Assembly (NCBI GenBank): GCA_947503155.1
Contig: CANNCL010000003.1
Span: 248,001 to 312,000 of the forward strand
Length of the DNA stretch: 64,000 bases
Reading direction: 5' to 3'
Origin: an uncultured Erythrobacter sp.
Lineage (GTDB): Bacteria > Pseudomonadota > Alphaproteobacteria > Sphingomonadales > Sphingomonadaceae
Shown here: one piece after another, positions 23,721 through 33,204 of the stretch
Numbering within the stretch: the first letter of the stretch is position 1
How the letters are laid out: each line of letters begins with the position of its first letter
Made by a program: the position numbers and the translations under genes
Notes under the pieces: model-generated
What the model was told of the DNA's origin: nothing
What the model saw: the letters and a program-made list of their open reading frames with translations, nothing else
Database searches by the model: none

Positions 23721-26120
23721 ATGACACAGCATTTTCCACTCCTTCCCCTGCGCGACATTGTCGTGTTTCCCGGCATGGTCGTGCCGCTATTTGTGGGACG
23801 CGACAAATCGGTGGCCGCGCTCGAAGCGGCGATGGAGGCGTCGAAGGATATCGTCCTCGTTGCTCAGCTTGATCCTGCTTGCGATGATCCAGAGAGCGTG
23901 GACCTGTATGATATCGGCGTGGTGGCGCAGGTTCTGCAATTGCTGAAATTGCCCGATGGCACGGTGCGTGTCTTGGTCGAAGGGACGGCGCGCGCGCAGC
24001 TTTCCTCGCTCCGCGCCGAGGACAATTATGTTTTGGCAGAGGTCACTCTCGATGAACCTGAAACGGTTGCGGGCAACGAAGTCACCGCATTGATGCGCCA
24101 AGTGACCGAGCAATTTGGCGAATATGCAAAACTCAATAAGAAGATGGGCGAGGAAACCAATGTCGACCTGTCTGACATTGACGATGCCGGAATGCTGGCC
24201 GACACGATTGCAGCCGCGCTCAATGCGAAGGTTTCCGACAAACAAGCATTGCTGACAGAGGCCAGCCCTTTGAAGCGGCTCGAACTCGTCATGTCCTTTA
24301 TGGAAGGCGAGCTGTCAGTGCTTCAGGTGGAGCGTAAAATTCGCGGGCGTGTGAAGCGCCAGATGGAAAAGACCCAGCGCGAATATTACCTCAATGAACA
24401 ATTGAAAGCGATCCAAAGCGAGCTTGGCGGGAGCGACGGCGAAGACGGTGACGAGATCGCTGAGCTGACTGACGCGATTGAGAAAACCAAGCTTTCGAAA
24501 GAGGCGAAGGCGAAAGCCAAAGCTGAGCTGAAGAAGCTCAAAGGTATGCAGCCAATGAGCGCCGAGGCGACCGTTGTGCGCAATTATCTCGATGTGCTGC
24601 TGGGCCTGCCTTGGGGCAAGAAATCCAAGATCAAGAAAGACATTGGCAAGGCGCAGCTCGTGCTGGATGCCGATCATTATGGTCTTGAGAAGGTCAAAGA
24701 CCGCATCATTGAATATCTCGCGGTGCAGGCACGGACCAATAAATTGAAAGGTCCGATCCTGTGCCTCGTTGGCCCGCCCGGTGTCGGCAAAACCTCGCTG
24801 GGCAAGAGCATAGCCAAGGCGACGGGCCGCGAATTTGTGCGCCAATCGCTGGGCGGTGTGCGCGATGAGGCGGAGATACGCGGCCACCGCCGGACCTATA
24901 TTGGTTCTATGCCGGGTAAGATTGTCACGAACCTTAAGAAGGCCGGGACCAGCAATCCGCTATTCCTCCTCGATGAGATCGACAAGCTGGGTCAAGATTT
25001 CCGCGGCGATCCGGCCTCGGCATTGCTCGAAGTGCTTGATCCTGAACAAAACAGCGCGTTCCAAGACCATTATCTCGAACTCGACCTCGACCTGTCGAGC
25101 ATCATGTTTGTGACCACCGCGAACAGCCTTGATCTGCCGCAGGCGCTGCTCGACCGGATGGAGATCATCCGGCTCGAAGGCTATACTGAGGACGAAAAGC
25201 TGGAGATCGCGAAACGTCACCTGATCGCGAAACAAGTAAAAGACCACGGTTTGACGCAAGGCGAATTTGAGCTGACCGATGACGGCCTGCGTGATTTAAT
25301 CCGTTTTTACACGCGAGAGGCCGGCGTGCGCACATTGGAGCGCGAGATCGCGCGGCTCGCGCGCAAGAGCTTGCGCAAGATCCTCGAAAAAGAAGTGACC
25401 AGCGTCATCATCACACCCGAAAATCTCGGCGATTTTGCAGGCGTGCGCAAATTCAAACATGGGATGAGCGAAGACGAAGCGCAGGTCGGCGCGGTGACGG
25501 GACTTGCCTGGACATCGGTTGGCGGAGAATTGCTGACCATCGAAAGCGTAACGACTCCGGGCAAGGGTGAGGTGAAAACCACCGGTAAGCTGGGTGAAGT
25601 GATGCAAGAAAGCGTGGCGGCGGCATTTTCTTTCGTGAAAGCGCGGGCACCCGGATATGGGATCAAGCCGAGCCTGTTCCACCGCAAGAATATCCATATC
25701 CACCTGCCCGAAGGCGCGGTTCCGAAAGACGGACCAAGCGCCGGAGTTGGCATGGTGACATCAATCGTCTCGACCTTAACGGGCGCCAAAGTGCGGCCTG
25801 ATGTGGCGATGACGGGCGAAGTGACTTTGCGCGGCCGGGTGCTGCCGATTGGCGGATTGAAAGAGAAATTGCTGGCGGCTTTGCGCGGCGGGATAACAAC
25901 GGTTCTTATCCCGGAAGAAAACGTCAAAGACCTCGCCGAAATCCCTGATAACGTGAAAAAAGGCCTTGAGATTATTCCGGTCAGTCATGTTGACCAGGTC
26001 CTAGAAAACGCGCTGACAGAAATGCCCGCGCCGATTGAATGGACCGAAGCGGACGATCTGGCGTCTCAGCCCGGCGGAATGCCGCAATCATCAGGTTCGG
26101 ACGTGCCAACGGCGCATTGA
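23721..26120 (+). CDS. lon: ATP-dependent protease Lon
   Basis: 799 residues: N-terminal LON substrate domain (FPLLPLRDIVVFPGMVVPLFVGR), a coiled coil ~200-260, AAA+ module with Walker A GPPGVGKTSLGKS and Walker B LFLLDEIDK, and the proteolytic domain with catalytic serine in PKDGPSAGV and lysine in GGLKEKLLAA. It degrades damaged and regulatory proteins in the cytoplasm. HU follows, and lon-hup is a common alphaproteobacterial order. The C-terminal tail after ~780 is short and Ser/Pro-rich. Confidence 0.98.
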   Translation: MTQHFPLLPLRDIVVFPGMVVPLFVGRDKSVAALEAAMEASKDIVLVAQLDPACDDPESVDLYDIGVVAQVLQLLKLPDGTVRVLVEGTARAQLSSLRAEDNYVLAEVTLDEPETVAGNEVTALMRQVTEQFGEYAKLNKKMGEETNVDLSDIDDAGMLADTIAAALNAKVSDKQALLTEASPLKRLELVMSFMEGELSVLQVERKIRGRVKRQMEKTQREYYLNEQLKAIQSELGGSDGEDGDEIAELTDAIEKTKLSKEAKAKAKAELKKLKGMQPMSAEATVVRNYLDVLLGLPWGKKSKIKKDIGKAQLVLDADHYGLEKVKDRIIEYLAVQARTNKLKGPILCLVGPPGVGKTSLGKSIAKATGREFVRQSLGGVRDEAEIRGHRRTYIGSMPGKIVTNLKKAGTSNPLFLLDEIDKLGQDFRGDPASALLEVLDPEQNSAFQDHYLELDLDLSSIMFVTTANSLDLPQALLDRMEIIRLEGYTEDEKLEIAKRHLIAKQVKDHGLTQGEFELTDDGLRDLIRFYTREAGVRTLEREIARLARKSLRKILEKEVTSVIITPENLGDFAGVRKFKHGMSEDEAQVGAVTGLAWTSVGGELLTIESVTTPGKGEVKTTGKLGEVMQESVAAAFSFVKARAPGYGIKPSLFHRKNIHIHLPEGAVPKDGPSAGVGMVTSIVSTLTGAKVRPDVAMTGEVTLRGRVLPIGGLKEKLLAALRGGITTVLIPEENVKDLAEIPDNVKKGLEIIPVSHVDQVLENALTEMPAPIEWTEADDLASQPGGMPQSSGSDVPTAH

Positions 26121-26298
26121 TTGATCGGCGGGATGGGCTAGAAGTTTGGGCTCTTGCCGTGATTCGCGGCAGGGTCGCGAATAGTAATAGAATTGCTGAT
26201 CCATCAGCGCAGCTTGTGTCATGGCTGAGACGGACTTCGGTTTGTCGCAAAACATTGATGCGCGCGGCGCAAATGGCGCTTTTCCGGGCGATTTGCCT

Positions 26299-26327
26299 TT
26301 GACAGTCAATCCAAAAAGGTCTCAATC
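26299..26327 (+). promoter_or_regulatory. Putative promoter of the HU gene
   Basis: A perfect TTGACA (26299-26304) is followed after 17 bases by TCAATC, a weak -10. It lies ~65 bp before the HU start codon. The in-frame open region upstream of ATG 26392 has no ribosome-binding site, supporting a separate HU promoter here. Confidence 0.45.
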
Positions 26328-26391
26328 TAGTCCTTTCGGGATAGGCGAAGCACTTAATCCGAATGCGATAGAAAACGAGGGGAACGTAAAG

Positions 26392-26664
26392 ATGAACAAG
26401 AATGATCTGATCAGCGCAGTTGCTGAATCCAGTGGTCTTTCCAAGAATGATGCCTCGAGCGCCGTTGAAGGCGTTTTTGACGCAATCCAAAAATCACTGG
26501 CAGGCGGCAATGAAGTGCGTCTGGTTGGGTTTGGCACGTTCGCCGTGGCCAAACGCAAAGCGTCGATGGGCCGCAATCCTCGCACGGGTGAGCCAATGCC
26601 AATCAAGGCATCGAACCAGCCAAAATTCAAGGCCGGCAAAGGCCTCAAGGATGCCGTCAATTAA
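26392..26664 (+). CDS. DNA-binding protein HU
   Basis: 90 residues with the full HU fold: MNKNDLISAVAESSGLSKNDASSAVEGVFDAI dimer helices, VRLVGFGTFAVAKRKASMGRNPRTGEPMPIKASNQPKFKAGKGLKDAVN with the RNPRTG-type arm tip that inserts in the minor groove. It bends and compacts chromosomal DNA. ATG 26392 follows GAGGGGA at ~9 bases. Only one HU gene is seen here, so whether it acts as homodimer is unknown. Confidence 0.96.
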   Translation: MNKNDLISAVAESSGLSKNDASSAVEGVFDAIQKSLAGGNEVRLVGFGTFAVAKRKASMGRNPRTGEPMPIKASNQPKFKAGKGLKDAVN

Positions 26665-26718
26665 TCTGATTAGCTGAGCGCGCCCTAGGCTGCGCTCCGT
26701 TATTTCAGACACAATAAG

Positions 26719-26755
26719 AACCCCCGCTTGCCCATTCGGCACGCGGGGGTTTTTG
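26719..26755 (+). terminator. Intrinsic terminator of the HU gene
   Basis: AACCCCCGC (26719-26727) and GCGGGGGTT (26743-26751) form a 9-bp GC-rich stem, followed by TTTTT. It also lies beyond the 3' end of the convergent lipoprotein gene, so it may serve both. Confidence 0.93.
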
Positions 26756-26777
26756 TTTGCTGTAAATTAGGCGGCGA

Positions 26778-27656
26778 TCAACGTGACATGTCGATCAATG
26801 CCGTTGGCGCGGCCTGTGTGCGCGGAGAGATGTTCCATACCAGCTCATCGCCGCGCGCCGTTGGCACGCTGCCTTCGTCGGTGTTGTTGGCGCGGATCAC
26901 GCCGTTTGTGACGATGGTGAAGGTGCCTTCGATCACCGGTGTTTCAGGCATTTCGTCTGCATCCGGCCCTTGCCGTCCCATCGCCGCTAGGCCGGCCATA
27001 CCGCCCATGCCGCCCATCATGGCGCTCATCGGGTTGCTTTCATTGCCTGCGGAAAATCCCGGCGCGTTCACACGGACAACTTCGCCATCGCGCAGGATCA
27101 TTTGAACGAAAGGATTGGCGGTCGGAAACCCTTCAATCACGGGGAACATGAAATCGTGGCTCAGCTCGCCGCTAACCGAATAGCTCACGTCGAACAGACC
27201 ATCGCCTTTGTCCTCCACGCGGGTCCAGCCTTCTTGACGCAGCAGCAATGCGGTCAATTCGGCGGCGGCCTCTGGATCGGACGGGTCGATACCGCCCATC
27301 ATTGCTGACATTTGCTCCGCTTGCTGCGCGGCCTCTGCGGCGCGCATTCCGGCATTGGCATCCCATGCGGCGCGTTGATCGGCCAGATCCTCAGAGGTGC
27401 ATTCGCGTTCCTCATAGGTTTCGTCATCATAGCAATCATCGGCGACGAATTCGTCCGCAGCCGCGCCCATTTCCGCAAGGCCGGAAAGGCCAAGGAAGAA
27501 AATCTCGCCCTCATATGTGAAGGTGAAACGGTCCTGCTGTGTCAGGATCAATTCGGAGGTGAATTTGCCCGGCGTGATGAAACATCCCGACAACAGCAAT
27601 GATAATCCGGCCAGCAGCGCGGTTGCCGCGGCCTTTGATGACTTGTGAATGTTCAT
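26778..27656 (-). CDS. Hypothetical lipoprotein
   Basis: 292 residues with a lipoprotein signal peptide, lipobox LLLSGC (Cys ~25). The mature protein holds a cysteine pair (DDCYDDETYEERECTSED), a Met/Gly-rich stretch (SAMMGGMGGMAGLAAMG) and a beta-rich C-terminus (GTFTIVTNGVIRANNTDEG). ATG 27656 follows GGGGGAAA. It looks like a conserved sphingomonad family that I cannot name. Probably anchored in the outer membrane facing the periplasm. Confidence 0.75.
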   Translation of the reverse strand: MNIHKSSKAAATALLAGLSLLLSGCFITPGKFTSELILTQQDRFTFTYEGEIFFLGLSGLAEMGAAADEFVADDCYDDETYEERECTSEDLADQRAAWDANAGMRAAEAAQQAEQMSAMMGGIDPSDPEAAAELTALLLRQEGWTRVEDKGDGLFDVSYSVSGELSHDFMFPVIEGFPTANPFVQMILRDGEVVRVNAPGFSAGNESNPMSAMMGGMGGMAGLAAMGRQGPDADEMPETPVIEGTFTIVTNGVIRANNTDEGSVPTARGDELVWNISPRTQAAPTALIDMSR

Positions 27657-27695
27657 GATGATTTCCCCCAAATTGCCCAATTCGTAACGCTCAGC

Positions 27696-28490
27696 CTATT
27701 CCGTAACACGTGTGGCCGCAGCATAGAGCGCAATTGCTGCTGCATTTGAAACGTTAAGACTTTCAATAGATGACGATATCGGCAGGCGCGCATGAGCATC
27801 GCAATGCGCCGCGATATTGTGCCGCATCCCTTCGCCTTCTGCGCCCATGACAATGGCGAGCGCGCCTGTTGGCATTGCTTCTGCCATGGTCGCTTCTGCC
27901 TCTCCGGTCATGCCGATGCGCCAGTAACCGATCTCTGCCAGTTCATCCAAAGCGCGGGCAAGATTGACCACGCGCACCCACGGAACGGTTTCGAGCGCGC
28001 CGGATGCCGATTTGGCGATCACGCCGCTTTCGGGCGGGGCATGGCGGTCTTGCGTCACGATACAGGCCGCGCCGAATGCGGCGGCAGACCGCAGGATCGC
28101 GCCGACATTATGCGGATCGGTGACTTGATCGAGAATCACAACCGGGCGCGCCGGATCGCCTTTGGCAACTTCGTTCAAGAACGCGCCTTCCAATGCTGCG
28201 GTTTCCAGCACCAACCCTTGATGGGGCGCATCTTTCGCAACCAACCGGCCAAGGTCGCTTGGGTCGGCATATTCGATTGGAAAGTCTTCGGGTAAATCCC
28301 CGTCCAGCGTCGCAATCCCTTCGCGCGTCGCCCATAATTTGTTGTGTTGGCGCGCGGGGTTCTTAAGCGCAGCCTCAACCGGATGACGGCCCCATAAGCG
28401 GACATTGCCCGGAGTAGCGCCAGAACCGCGCCCGCCTTTCATCCGTCCAGCGCGGCCGCGCAGTGCGCGTTTGCGTTCACCTTTTGCCAT
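27696..28490 (-). CDS. rlmB: 23S rRNA (guanosine-2'-O-)-methyltransferase, RlmB/TrmH type
   Basis: 264 residues. An N-terminal basic extension (KRALRGRAGRMKGGRG), a SpoU substrate-binding domain (RLWGRHPVEAALKNPARQ), then the SPOUT trefoil knot: ILDQVTDPHNVGAILRSAAAFG, IVMGAEGEGM and LPISSSIESLNVSNAAAIALY. These are motifs 1-3 of TrmH enzymes. It methylates the ribose of G2251-type residues in 23S rRNA. RlmB and other TrmH members cannot be fully separated by eye. Confidence 0.9.
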   Translation of the reverse strand: MAKGERKRALRGRAGRMKGGRGSGATPGNVRLWGRHPVEAALKNPARQHNKLWATREGIATLDGDLPEDFPIEYADPSDLGRLVAKDAPHQGLVLETAALEGAFLNEVAKGDPARPVVILDQVTDPHNVGAILRSAAAFGAACIVTQDRHAPPESGVIAKSASGALETVPWVRVVNLARALDELAEIGYWRIGMTGEAEATMAEAMPTGALAIVMGAEGEGMRHNIAAHCDAHARLPISSSIESLNVSNAAAIALYAAATRVTE

Positions 28491-28679
28491 TGAAATTCTC
28501 GTGTCCCGTTTGCTGGGTGGTTAGATCACATGTTGTTATTACCGCTCCCCTGCCAGCCGCCCCATTGACAGGCAAGCGCCGCTTCGCCAAAGGGTCGCCT
28601 CTCGGCAGCGAGGTCCGTTGGACCAAGCCAATTTTCCAAAGCGCGTTTTTGGCGCGTATTCTGCGAAAAACCCCTGTGT

Positions 28680-28765
28680 GGACAGGTGGCCGAGTGGTTA
28701 AAGGCAGCAGACTGTAAATCTGCCCGCGCAAGCGTACATAGGTTCGAATCCTATCCTGTCCACCA
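28680..28765 (+). tRNA. tRNA-Tyr (anticodon GTA)
   Basis: An 86-base class II tRNA: acceptor GGACAGG/CCTGTCC, D-arm CCGAGTGGTTAAAGG, anticodon loop CTGTAAA, a long variable arm CCCGCGCAAGCG, T-arm GGTTCGAATCC and encoded ACCA. The long variable arm and GTA identify tyrosine. Confidence 0.97.
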
Positions 28766-28805
28766 CCGGGTTTCCCGAGGTTTCTCTCTCAGACATTTGC
28801 CCGTT

Positions 28806-30026
28806 TCAGCTGGGCTCAACCTCGAATGTCAGTCCGGCATTTTCACGCAAGCGTTCGATCAGAGCGTCGCCCATAATCGTTGCCGGGGTCCAAAACCCGC
28901 CAGGGACATCCGCCGGAATATCCTGAGCAAGGCACGCGGCGGCTTGCGACAGCATTTTTGCGGTGGAGCCATAGCCCGGATCACGGTCGCCGGTTACGCG
29001 GGTGCGGATCGTTTTGCCGCTCTCCGTCTCGCCTAAGAATACCAGATCAAATTCGCCCTCAAGCTGTTCCTTGGGGCTGGGGCCTTCGCCGGGTTTGGGC
29101 AGGATTTTCGTCTCCAACAACCAGCGCACAGGGGGCAGGGCCATACCGACCATCATCGCGCCCATGCCCCACCGGGTCATCCGCGCCATACGTTTGCCGC
29201 GCGCACCTTTGCCGGTGACCATCGCCTCTTCATAGGCGAAATTCGCGCCGTAAGCATTGCCGCTAAGCGCGTTGCTGCGGTGAACGACGCGGCTGTTGAT
29301 GGCGGCCATGATGAATGGCGCGATCCAGCTGTCATAGGTTTCGTCATAGGCCATCGTCACGTCATTTTGCTGCACGGTGAAACCGTGATCGGCGGGACAC
29401 AGGCTGTAGGGGTCTTTCAATTCGCGCCGCAAATCGGCGTCGGCAGATGCCTCTTTCACCATATTGATGATGCTGGCGATGGTGCCGCCCGATGCGCCGC
29501 CTTTCATTTTGGCGACGCGCATATCGACAGCGGGGCAGGTTTTGCCGTGGAGCTTGAGCGCCTCTCGCTGAAGGAAATGGACGCCCAAATCGGAAGGGAT
29601 CGAATCGAAACCGCAACAATGAACAATCCGCGCGCCGCTGGCCTTGGCGGCGGCTTCATGGCGCAATTGCATCTTGCGGATCCATTGCGGTTCGCCGGTC
29701 AAATCACAATAATGCGTGCCCGATGCGGCGCAAACCTGCACCAATGTATCTCCATAAAGCGCATAGGGCCCCACGGTGGACATCACGACGGTTGTGCGCG
29801 CGCACATGGCAGATAGCGCCGCCTCGTCGCTCGCATCGGCCACGATCATTTCAACACCAGACAAGCCGACCGCTTCGCTCACCTCAGCAAGTTTTGCAGC
29901 GGAGCGTCCGGCAATCGCCCATTTCACGCTGCCATCTGCGAATTGTTCATGCATATACCGCGTGATGATTTGCCCGACGAAACTGGTCGCGCCGTAAACG
30001 ATGATATCGAAGTTTGTTCCAGCCAT
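28806..30026 (-). CDS. Saccharopine-dehydrogenase-like / trans-acting enoyl reductase family protein
   Basis: 406 residues. The N-terminal Rossmann motif is FDIIVYGATSFVGQIITRYM; then CARTTVVMSTVGPYALYGDTLVQVCAASGTHYCDLTGEPQWIRKM, the hallmark of the saccharopine-dehydrogenase-like group that includes mycobacterial trans-acting enoyl reductase. A hydrophobic segment at ~285-305 could touch the membrane. Probably NAD(P)-dependent reduction of a lipid or acyl intermediate. It ends a minus-strand cluster with a short-chain dehydrogenase 3 bp upstream. Confidence 0.85.
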   Translation of the reverse strand: MAGTNFDIIVYGATSFVGQIITRYMHEQFADGSVKWAIAGRSAAKLAEVSEAVGLSGVEMIVADASDEAALSAMCARTTVVMSTVGPYALYGDTLVQVCAASGTHYCDLTGEPQWIRKMQLRHEAAAKASGARIVHCCGFDSIPSDLGVHFLQREALKLHGKTCPAVDMRVAKMKGGASGGTIASIINMVKEASADADLRRELKDPYSLCPADHGFTVQQNDVTMAYDETYDSWIAPFIMAAINSRVVHRSNALSGNAYGANFAYEEAMVTGKGARGKRMARMTRWGMGAMMVGMALPPVRWLLETKILPKPGEGPSPKEQLEGEFDLVFLGETESGKTIRTRVTGDRDPGYGSTAKMLSQAAACLAQDIPADVPGGFWTPATIMGDALIERLRENAGLTFEVEPS

Positions 30027-30029
30027 GAT

Positions 30030-30887
30030 TTATGCTCCGCCAGCTTGAAGGGTTTTGAGATCGGCAAGGTTCGCATCGAACTCTGCAAGGTTGGAATTGT
30101 GGCGCGCAATCAAAGCCTCGCGCATTTCAGGGTCGTTGAAAATGTGCATCCGGCCCGCCTCAATCCCCTTCATGCACAATTCCGCATACATATCGGCGCT
30201 CATGCCGTTTTCGATGAGGGCTTTGACGATGTTGTAAGCCTTGGATTGCTTGTATTTCGCCCGCCCAATGTCTGCGCCGTCAATCGCGCCGGGGCTGGCA
30301 TCGGATGTGTTGTGGATGTTTGATTGCACCCATGTTGGGCACAGGCACGATACGCCGATCCCGGCGCGCTCGACTTCTAATTTCAGCGCTTCTGAATAAC
30401 CGACAACGGCAAATTTGGTCGCGTGATACGGCGCCATGCCGGCCATCGAAGCATGTCCCGCCATAGAGGCGGTGTTGACGATATGACCGCCTTCATCATG
30501 CGCGGTGAGCAGCGGGAGAAACGCCTCCACCCCGTAGGCAACGCCCAGCAGATTGATATCGGTGATCCATTGCCAATCGCGCAGGTCAAATTTTCCCGGC
30601 AGCCCGGCGAGCGAAACCCCGGCATTGTTAAACAGCAAATGGACATTGCCAAACACATCGGCGGTGGCTTTCGCAGCGGCTTGGACCGCGGCCGCATCTG
30701 CAACGTCGCACACGATCATCGCGGTGTTTTGCTCGCCCAATTGCGCGCGCGCTTTGGCGAGTTTGTCGCCATCAATGTCCGACATCATCACTTTGCATCC
30801 GCGCGCCAGCAGGGATTTCGTCAGAGCATAGCCAATACCAGAGGCAGCGCCGGTGACATGGGCGGTCTTATTCGCAATTTGGGTCAT
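30030..30887 (-). CDS. Short-chain dehydrogenase/reductase
   Basis: 285 residues of the classical SDR fold: TGAASGIGYAL cofactor loop (~13-24), DVADAAAVQAAA acidic region, NNAGVSL, and catalytic Ser/Tyr/Lys in NTASMAGHASMAGMAPYHATKFAV (S ~143, Y ~156, K ~160). NAD(P)-dependent oxidoreductase of unknown substrate; the C-terminal cap is long, like fatty-acid or sterol SDRs. It is in an apparent operon with the preceding and following genes. Confidence 0.92.
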   Translation of the reverse strand: MTQIANKTAHVTGAASGIGYALTKSLLARGCKVMMSDIDGDKLAKARAQLGEQNTAMIVCDVADAAAVQAAAKATADVFGNVHLLFNNAGVSLAGLPGKFDLRDWQWITDINLLGVAYGVEAFLPLLTAHDEGGHIVNTASMAGHASMAGMAPYHATKFAVVGYSEALKLEVERAGIGVSCLCPTWVQSNIHNTSDASPGAIDGADIGRAKYKQSKAYNIVKALIENGMSADMYAELCMKGIEAGRMHIFNDPEMREALIARHNSNLAEFDANLADLKTLQAGGA

Positions 30888-30923
30888 GAAGTTCTTTCGT
30901 AAAAGGGCGCGGATTGCCCGAAA

Positions 30924-32015
30924 TTATTGGGCCGGGTCAGCCAATCCGGAGAGACCCAATGGGGCGTAGTGGCCAATCGCCAACTGTTCAAACACGCCGA
31001 GCCCGCTCTCCCCCGATGCGCCCGATGCAGGCGTGACACGGCACAGCATTTGGACGTGCAAATTATCGGGCCGGGCGGGGGCGACGCTGCTCAAATCAAT
31101 GTCTTCGCGTTCAATTTCCAGATCCCCGTGATCCAGCCCGTGGCCCCATTTGGGCGATGTGTATCCCAATCCGCGCATTTGAAAGCGCGACAGCGGCTCA
31201 AGCGTGAATGTCTCATCACCGATCCGCAATGTGCTGATCGCTGGCCAGCGTGTGCCGGGTTTCAACGTGCTTTCCAGCACCGCGTCACTGGTGTGATGTT
31301 GGCCCTCTGCCTCGGCACCGTCGGGCACAATCACTGCGCGCGTGTTCCACGGCGATCCATCGGGATGGGCGTTGAGGTGGAAGAAGACGCTGCGTCCCGG
31401 CAGGCTGATCGGCGTCCATTGCCAGAAAAATTGCGGGAGGACTTGTGGTTGTTGCGGATCGGGCTGGCCAATCGGGCGAATGCCCCAGCTTCGGTCGCGC
31501 GTGCCCATTGTGCCCGGGGCAAGGTCCACGCGCGCGCCGTCGACCTCGATCCAGCCTTCATACCGCCCATTCTGCGTCATGCGGGTGTAATCCATGATCG
31601 TGCGCGGTCCGCGTTTCCAAGTAAAACGCGGTTCTTCGATGGGAAAGGCGCGGCCGGTAAAGGTGATGTCTGCGGAAATCCCCGCTGCTTGGCCTTCGCT
31701 TTCGACCTTTAGACGCAGCCGGTTCAGCGGCTCCAAAATCTCGATGGTGATACCGCCGCAGGACAGATCAAACCGTTCCATCCCCAATTTGCGCGAGGCG
31801 TGGAGGCAATATTGGGTGCCGCCGCGAATGACGCAGAAATGCGCATCGACCACATCGAGCACCGGATACACACCGAATGCGAGCGCAAAGAATGTTTCTC
31901 CATCGGGCGCGTAGCCATTGAAGAAATAGCGGTCATAAAAATTGCGGTCGCTGCTCGCATAGGCGACCGGTTCGGGCGTCTGGTGGAGCGGGAAATCATC
32001 GCCTTTGCTTAGCAT
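30924..32015 (-). CDS. Hypothetical AttH/CrtC lipocalin-like protein
   Basis: 363 residues, no signal peptide, many aromatic residues and beta-strand patterns (FFALAFGVYPVLDVVDAHFCVIRGG; GRYEGWIEVDGARVDLAPGTMGTRDRSWGIRPIG; ALSRF-type C-terminus). The GTRDRSWG..F.W segment resembles proteins of the AttH/CrtC hydratase-like lipocalin superfamily, which bind hydrophobic ligands. Assignment is tentative. Its place between the SDR and the kinase-like gene suggests the same lipid pathway. Confidence 0.55.
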   Translation of the reverse strand: MLSKGDDFPLHQTPEPVAYASSDRNFYDRYFFNGYAPDGETFFALAFGVYPVLDVVDAHFCVIRGGTQYCLHASRKLGMERFDLSCGGITIEILEPLNRLRLKVESEGQAAGISADITFTGRAFPIEEPRFTWKRGPRTIMDYTRMTQNGRYEGWIEVDGARVDLAPGTMGTRDRSWGIRPIGQPDPQQPQVLPQFFWQWTPISLPGRSVFFHLNAHPDGSPWNTRAVIVPDGAEAEGQHHTSDAVLESTLKPGTRWPAISTLRIGDETFTLEPLSRFQMRGLGYTSPKWGHGLDHGDLEIEREDIDLSSVAPARPDNLHVQMLCRVTPASGASGESGLGVFEQLAIGHYAPLGLSGLADPAQ

Positions 32016-32026
32016 TTATCGTGCCC

Positions 32027-33106
32027 TCAATCCGTTTCAAACAGCGCCAGCGCGCCTGTGTCTTGCACCAATTCCAGCGCGCCCTTGGCCATGGATAGGA
32101 AATTCGCATCCCCCCGGTCCGTGCGCACAACATTGGCGGCGCTGAACACTGCGGTGGAGACACCGTGCACCGCGCCCAATTTATACCCCCGGTCGATGTC
32201 ATCGCGGCTCAGCGTGACGCCGTGACGCGCCATTTCCGCGAGATACAGGTCCAGCAATTCATCTTCGGCGCTGCGCCGCAATTCCGATCCGACGCCCGCG
32301 CCTAGGAAATAGCCAATATCCACCGCCCCATCGCCGGGTGTGAGCGTTTGCCAATCGACAATAGCGATCGGCAATGCGCCGGCTTTTGCATCGAACAGCA
32401 TATTGTCGAGCCGGAAATCGCCGTGGACGAGGCATTTGTGATCTTGGGACCGGGTGAAGATCGGCCCAGCCAATTCGCCCATCCGCGCCACAATCGCGAT
32501 CAAATCGGCGGGCAGTTCATCCGAATATCGTTCAATAAAGGTCGCGGTGGAGGCGGGGTAAAGCGCTTGCGCCAGCCCGCGGATTTGCGGATCGGGCGCG
32601 ATATCGGCCGCGCCTGTGAAGCGGGTTTTGCCCCAGCTTGGCCCGTGCAAAGCCGCCGCCTGAATGATCGCATGGCGCCCATCAGCCAAAGAACAGCTGT
32701 CCAATTGATTGCCCTGCCGCGCCGGTCCCAAATCCTCCATCAGCAAGATGAAATCGCCATTATCGTCTGCAATGTCGGCAAAAATCGGCGCCGGCGTGAC
32801 GATCGGCAGATCATGCGCAAATTCGCGAAAGAAACAGACCTCATGCAAATACAGCTTCATCATCTGCGCGGTGCCCCGGCTGGTGGGGTCTGAACTGGCG
32901 AATTTGCCCGCTATTGTTGGTGGGGCGCAGCCGGTCCGGTCATAACTCAGCGTGAAACGGATCGAATCGCCGACTTGGCCCGTGCCGATAGGGGCGTGAT
33001 CAATATGCGTAACCCGCTGATCACTCAGCAAGCCTGCCGCATTCATACGCTCGGTCAGCCAATCGGGCGTAATCGCCTCTGGCCGGGTCGGAAAATGTGT
33101 TCCCAT
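32027..33106 (-). CDS. Aminoglycoside phosphotransferase (APH)-fold kinase family protein
   Basis: 359 residues of the APH/choline-kinase fold. The Brenner-type motif is VHGDFRLDNMLFDAKAG (catalytic D, Mg-binding N) followed by IVDWQTLTPGDGAVDIGYFLG. Such proteins phosphorylate small molecules or acyl-CoA-linked substrates; related genes cluster with acyl-CoA dehydrogenases in other bacteria. There is no reason to call this an antibiotic resistance gene. It starts 98 bp from, and diverges from, the ketoacyl-synthase gene. Confidence 0.88.
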   Translation of the reverse strand: MGTHFPTRPEAITPDWLTERMNAAGLLSDQRVTHIDHAPIGTGQVGDSIRFTLSYDRTGCAPPTIAGKFASSDPTSRGTAQMMKLYLHEVCFFREFAHDLPIVTPAPIFADIADDNGDFILLMEDLGPARQGNQLDSCSLADGRHAIIQAAALHGPSWGKTRFTGAADIAPDPQIRGLAQALYPASTATFIERYSDELPADLIAIVARMGELAGPIFTRSQDHKCLVHGDFRLDNMLFDAKAGALPIAIVDWQTLTPGDGAVDIGYFLGAGVGSELRRSAEDELLDLYLAEMARHGVTLSRDDIDRGYKLGAVHGVSTAVFSAANVVRTDRGDANFLSMAKGALELVQDTGALALFETD

Positions 33107-33204
33107 GGCGCGACGCTAGAACGGCTGAGCACAGGCAACAAGGGTGCGGATGACAGAACCTTACCGCTTGCAGCGGGCGGGCGGGGCCATTATCCGTGCG
33201 TCCT

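Noticed and set aside
32027..33106. Aminoglycoside resistance gene
   Set aside because: Only the APH fold is supported; the context is lipid-like metabolism and many such proteins are unrelated to antibiotics.
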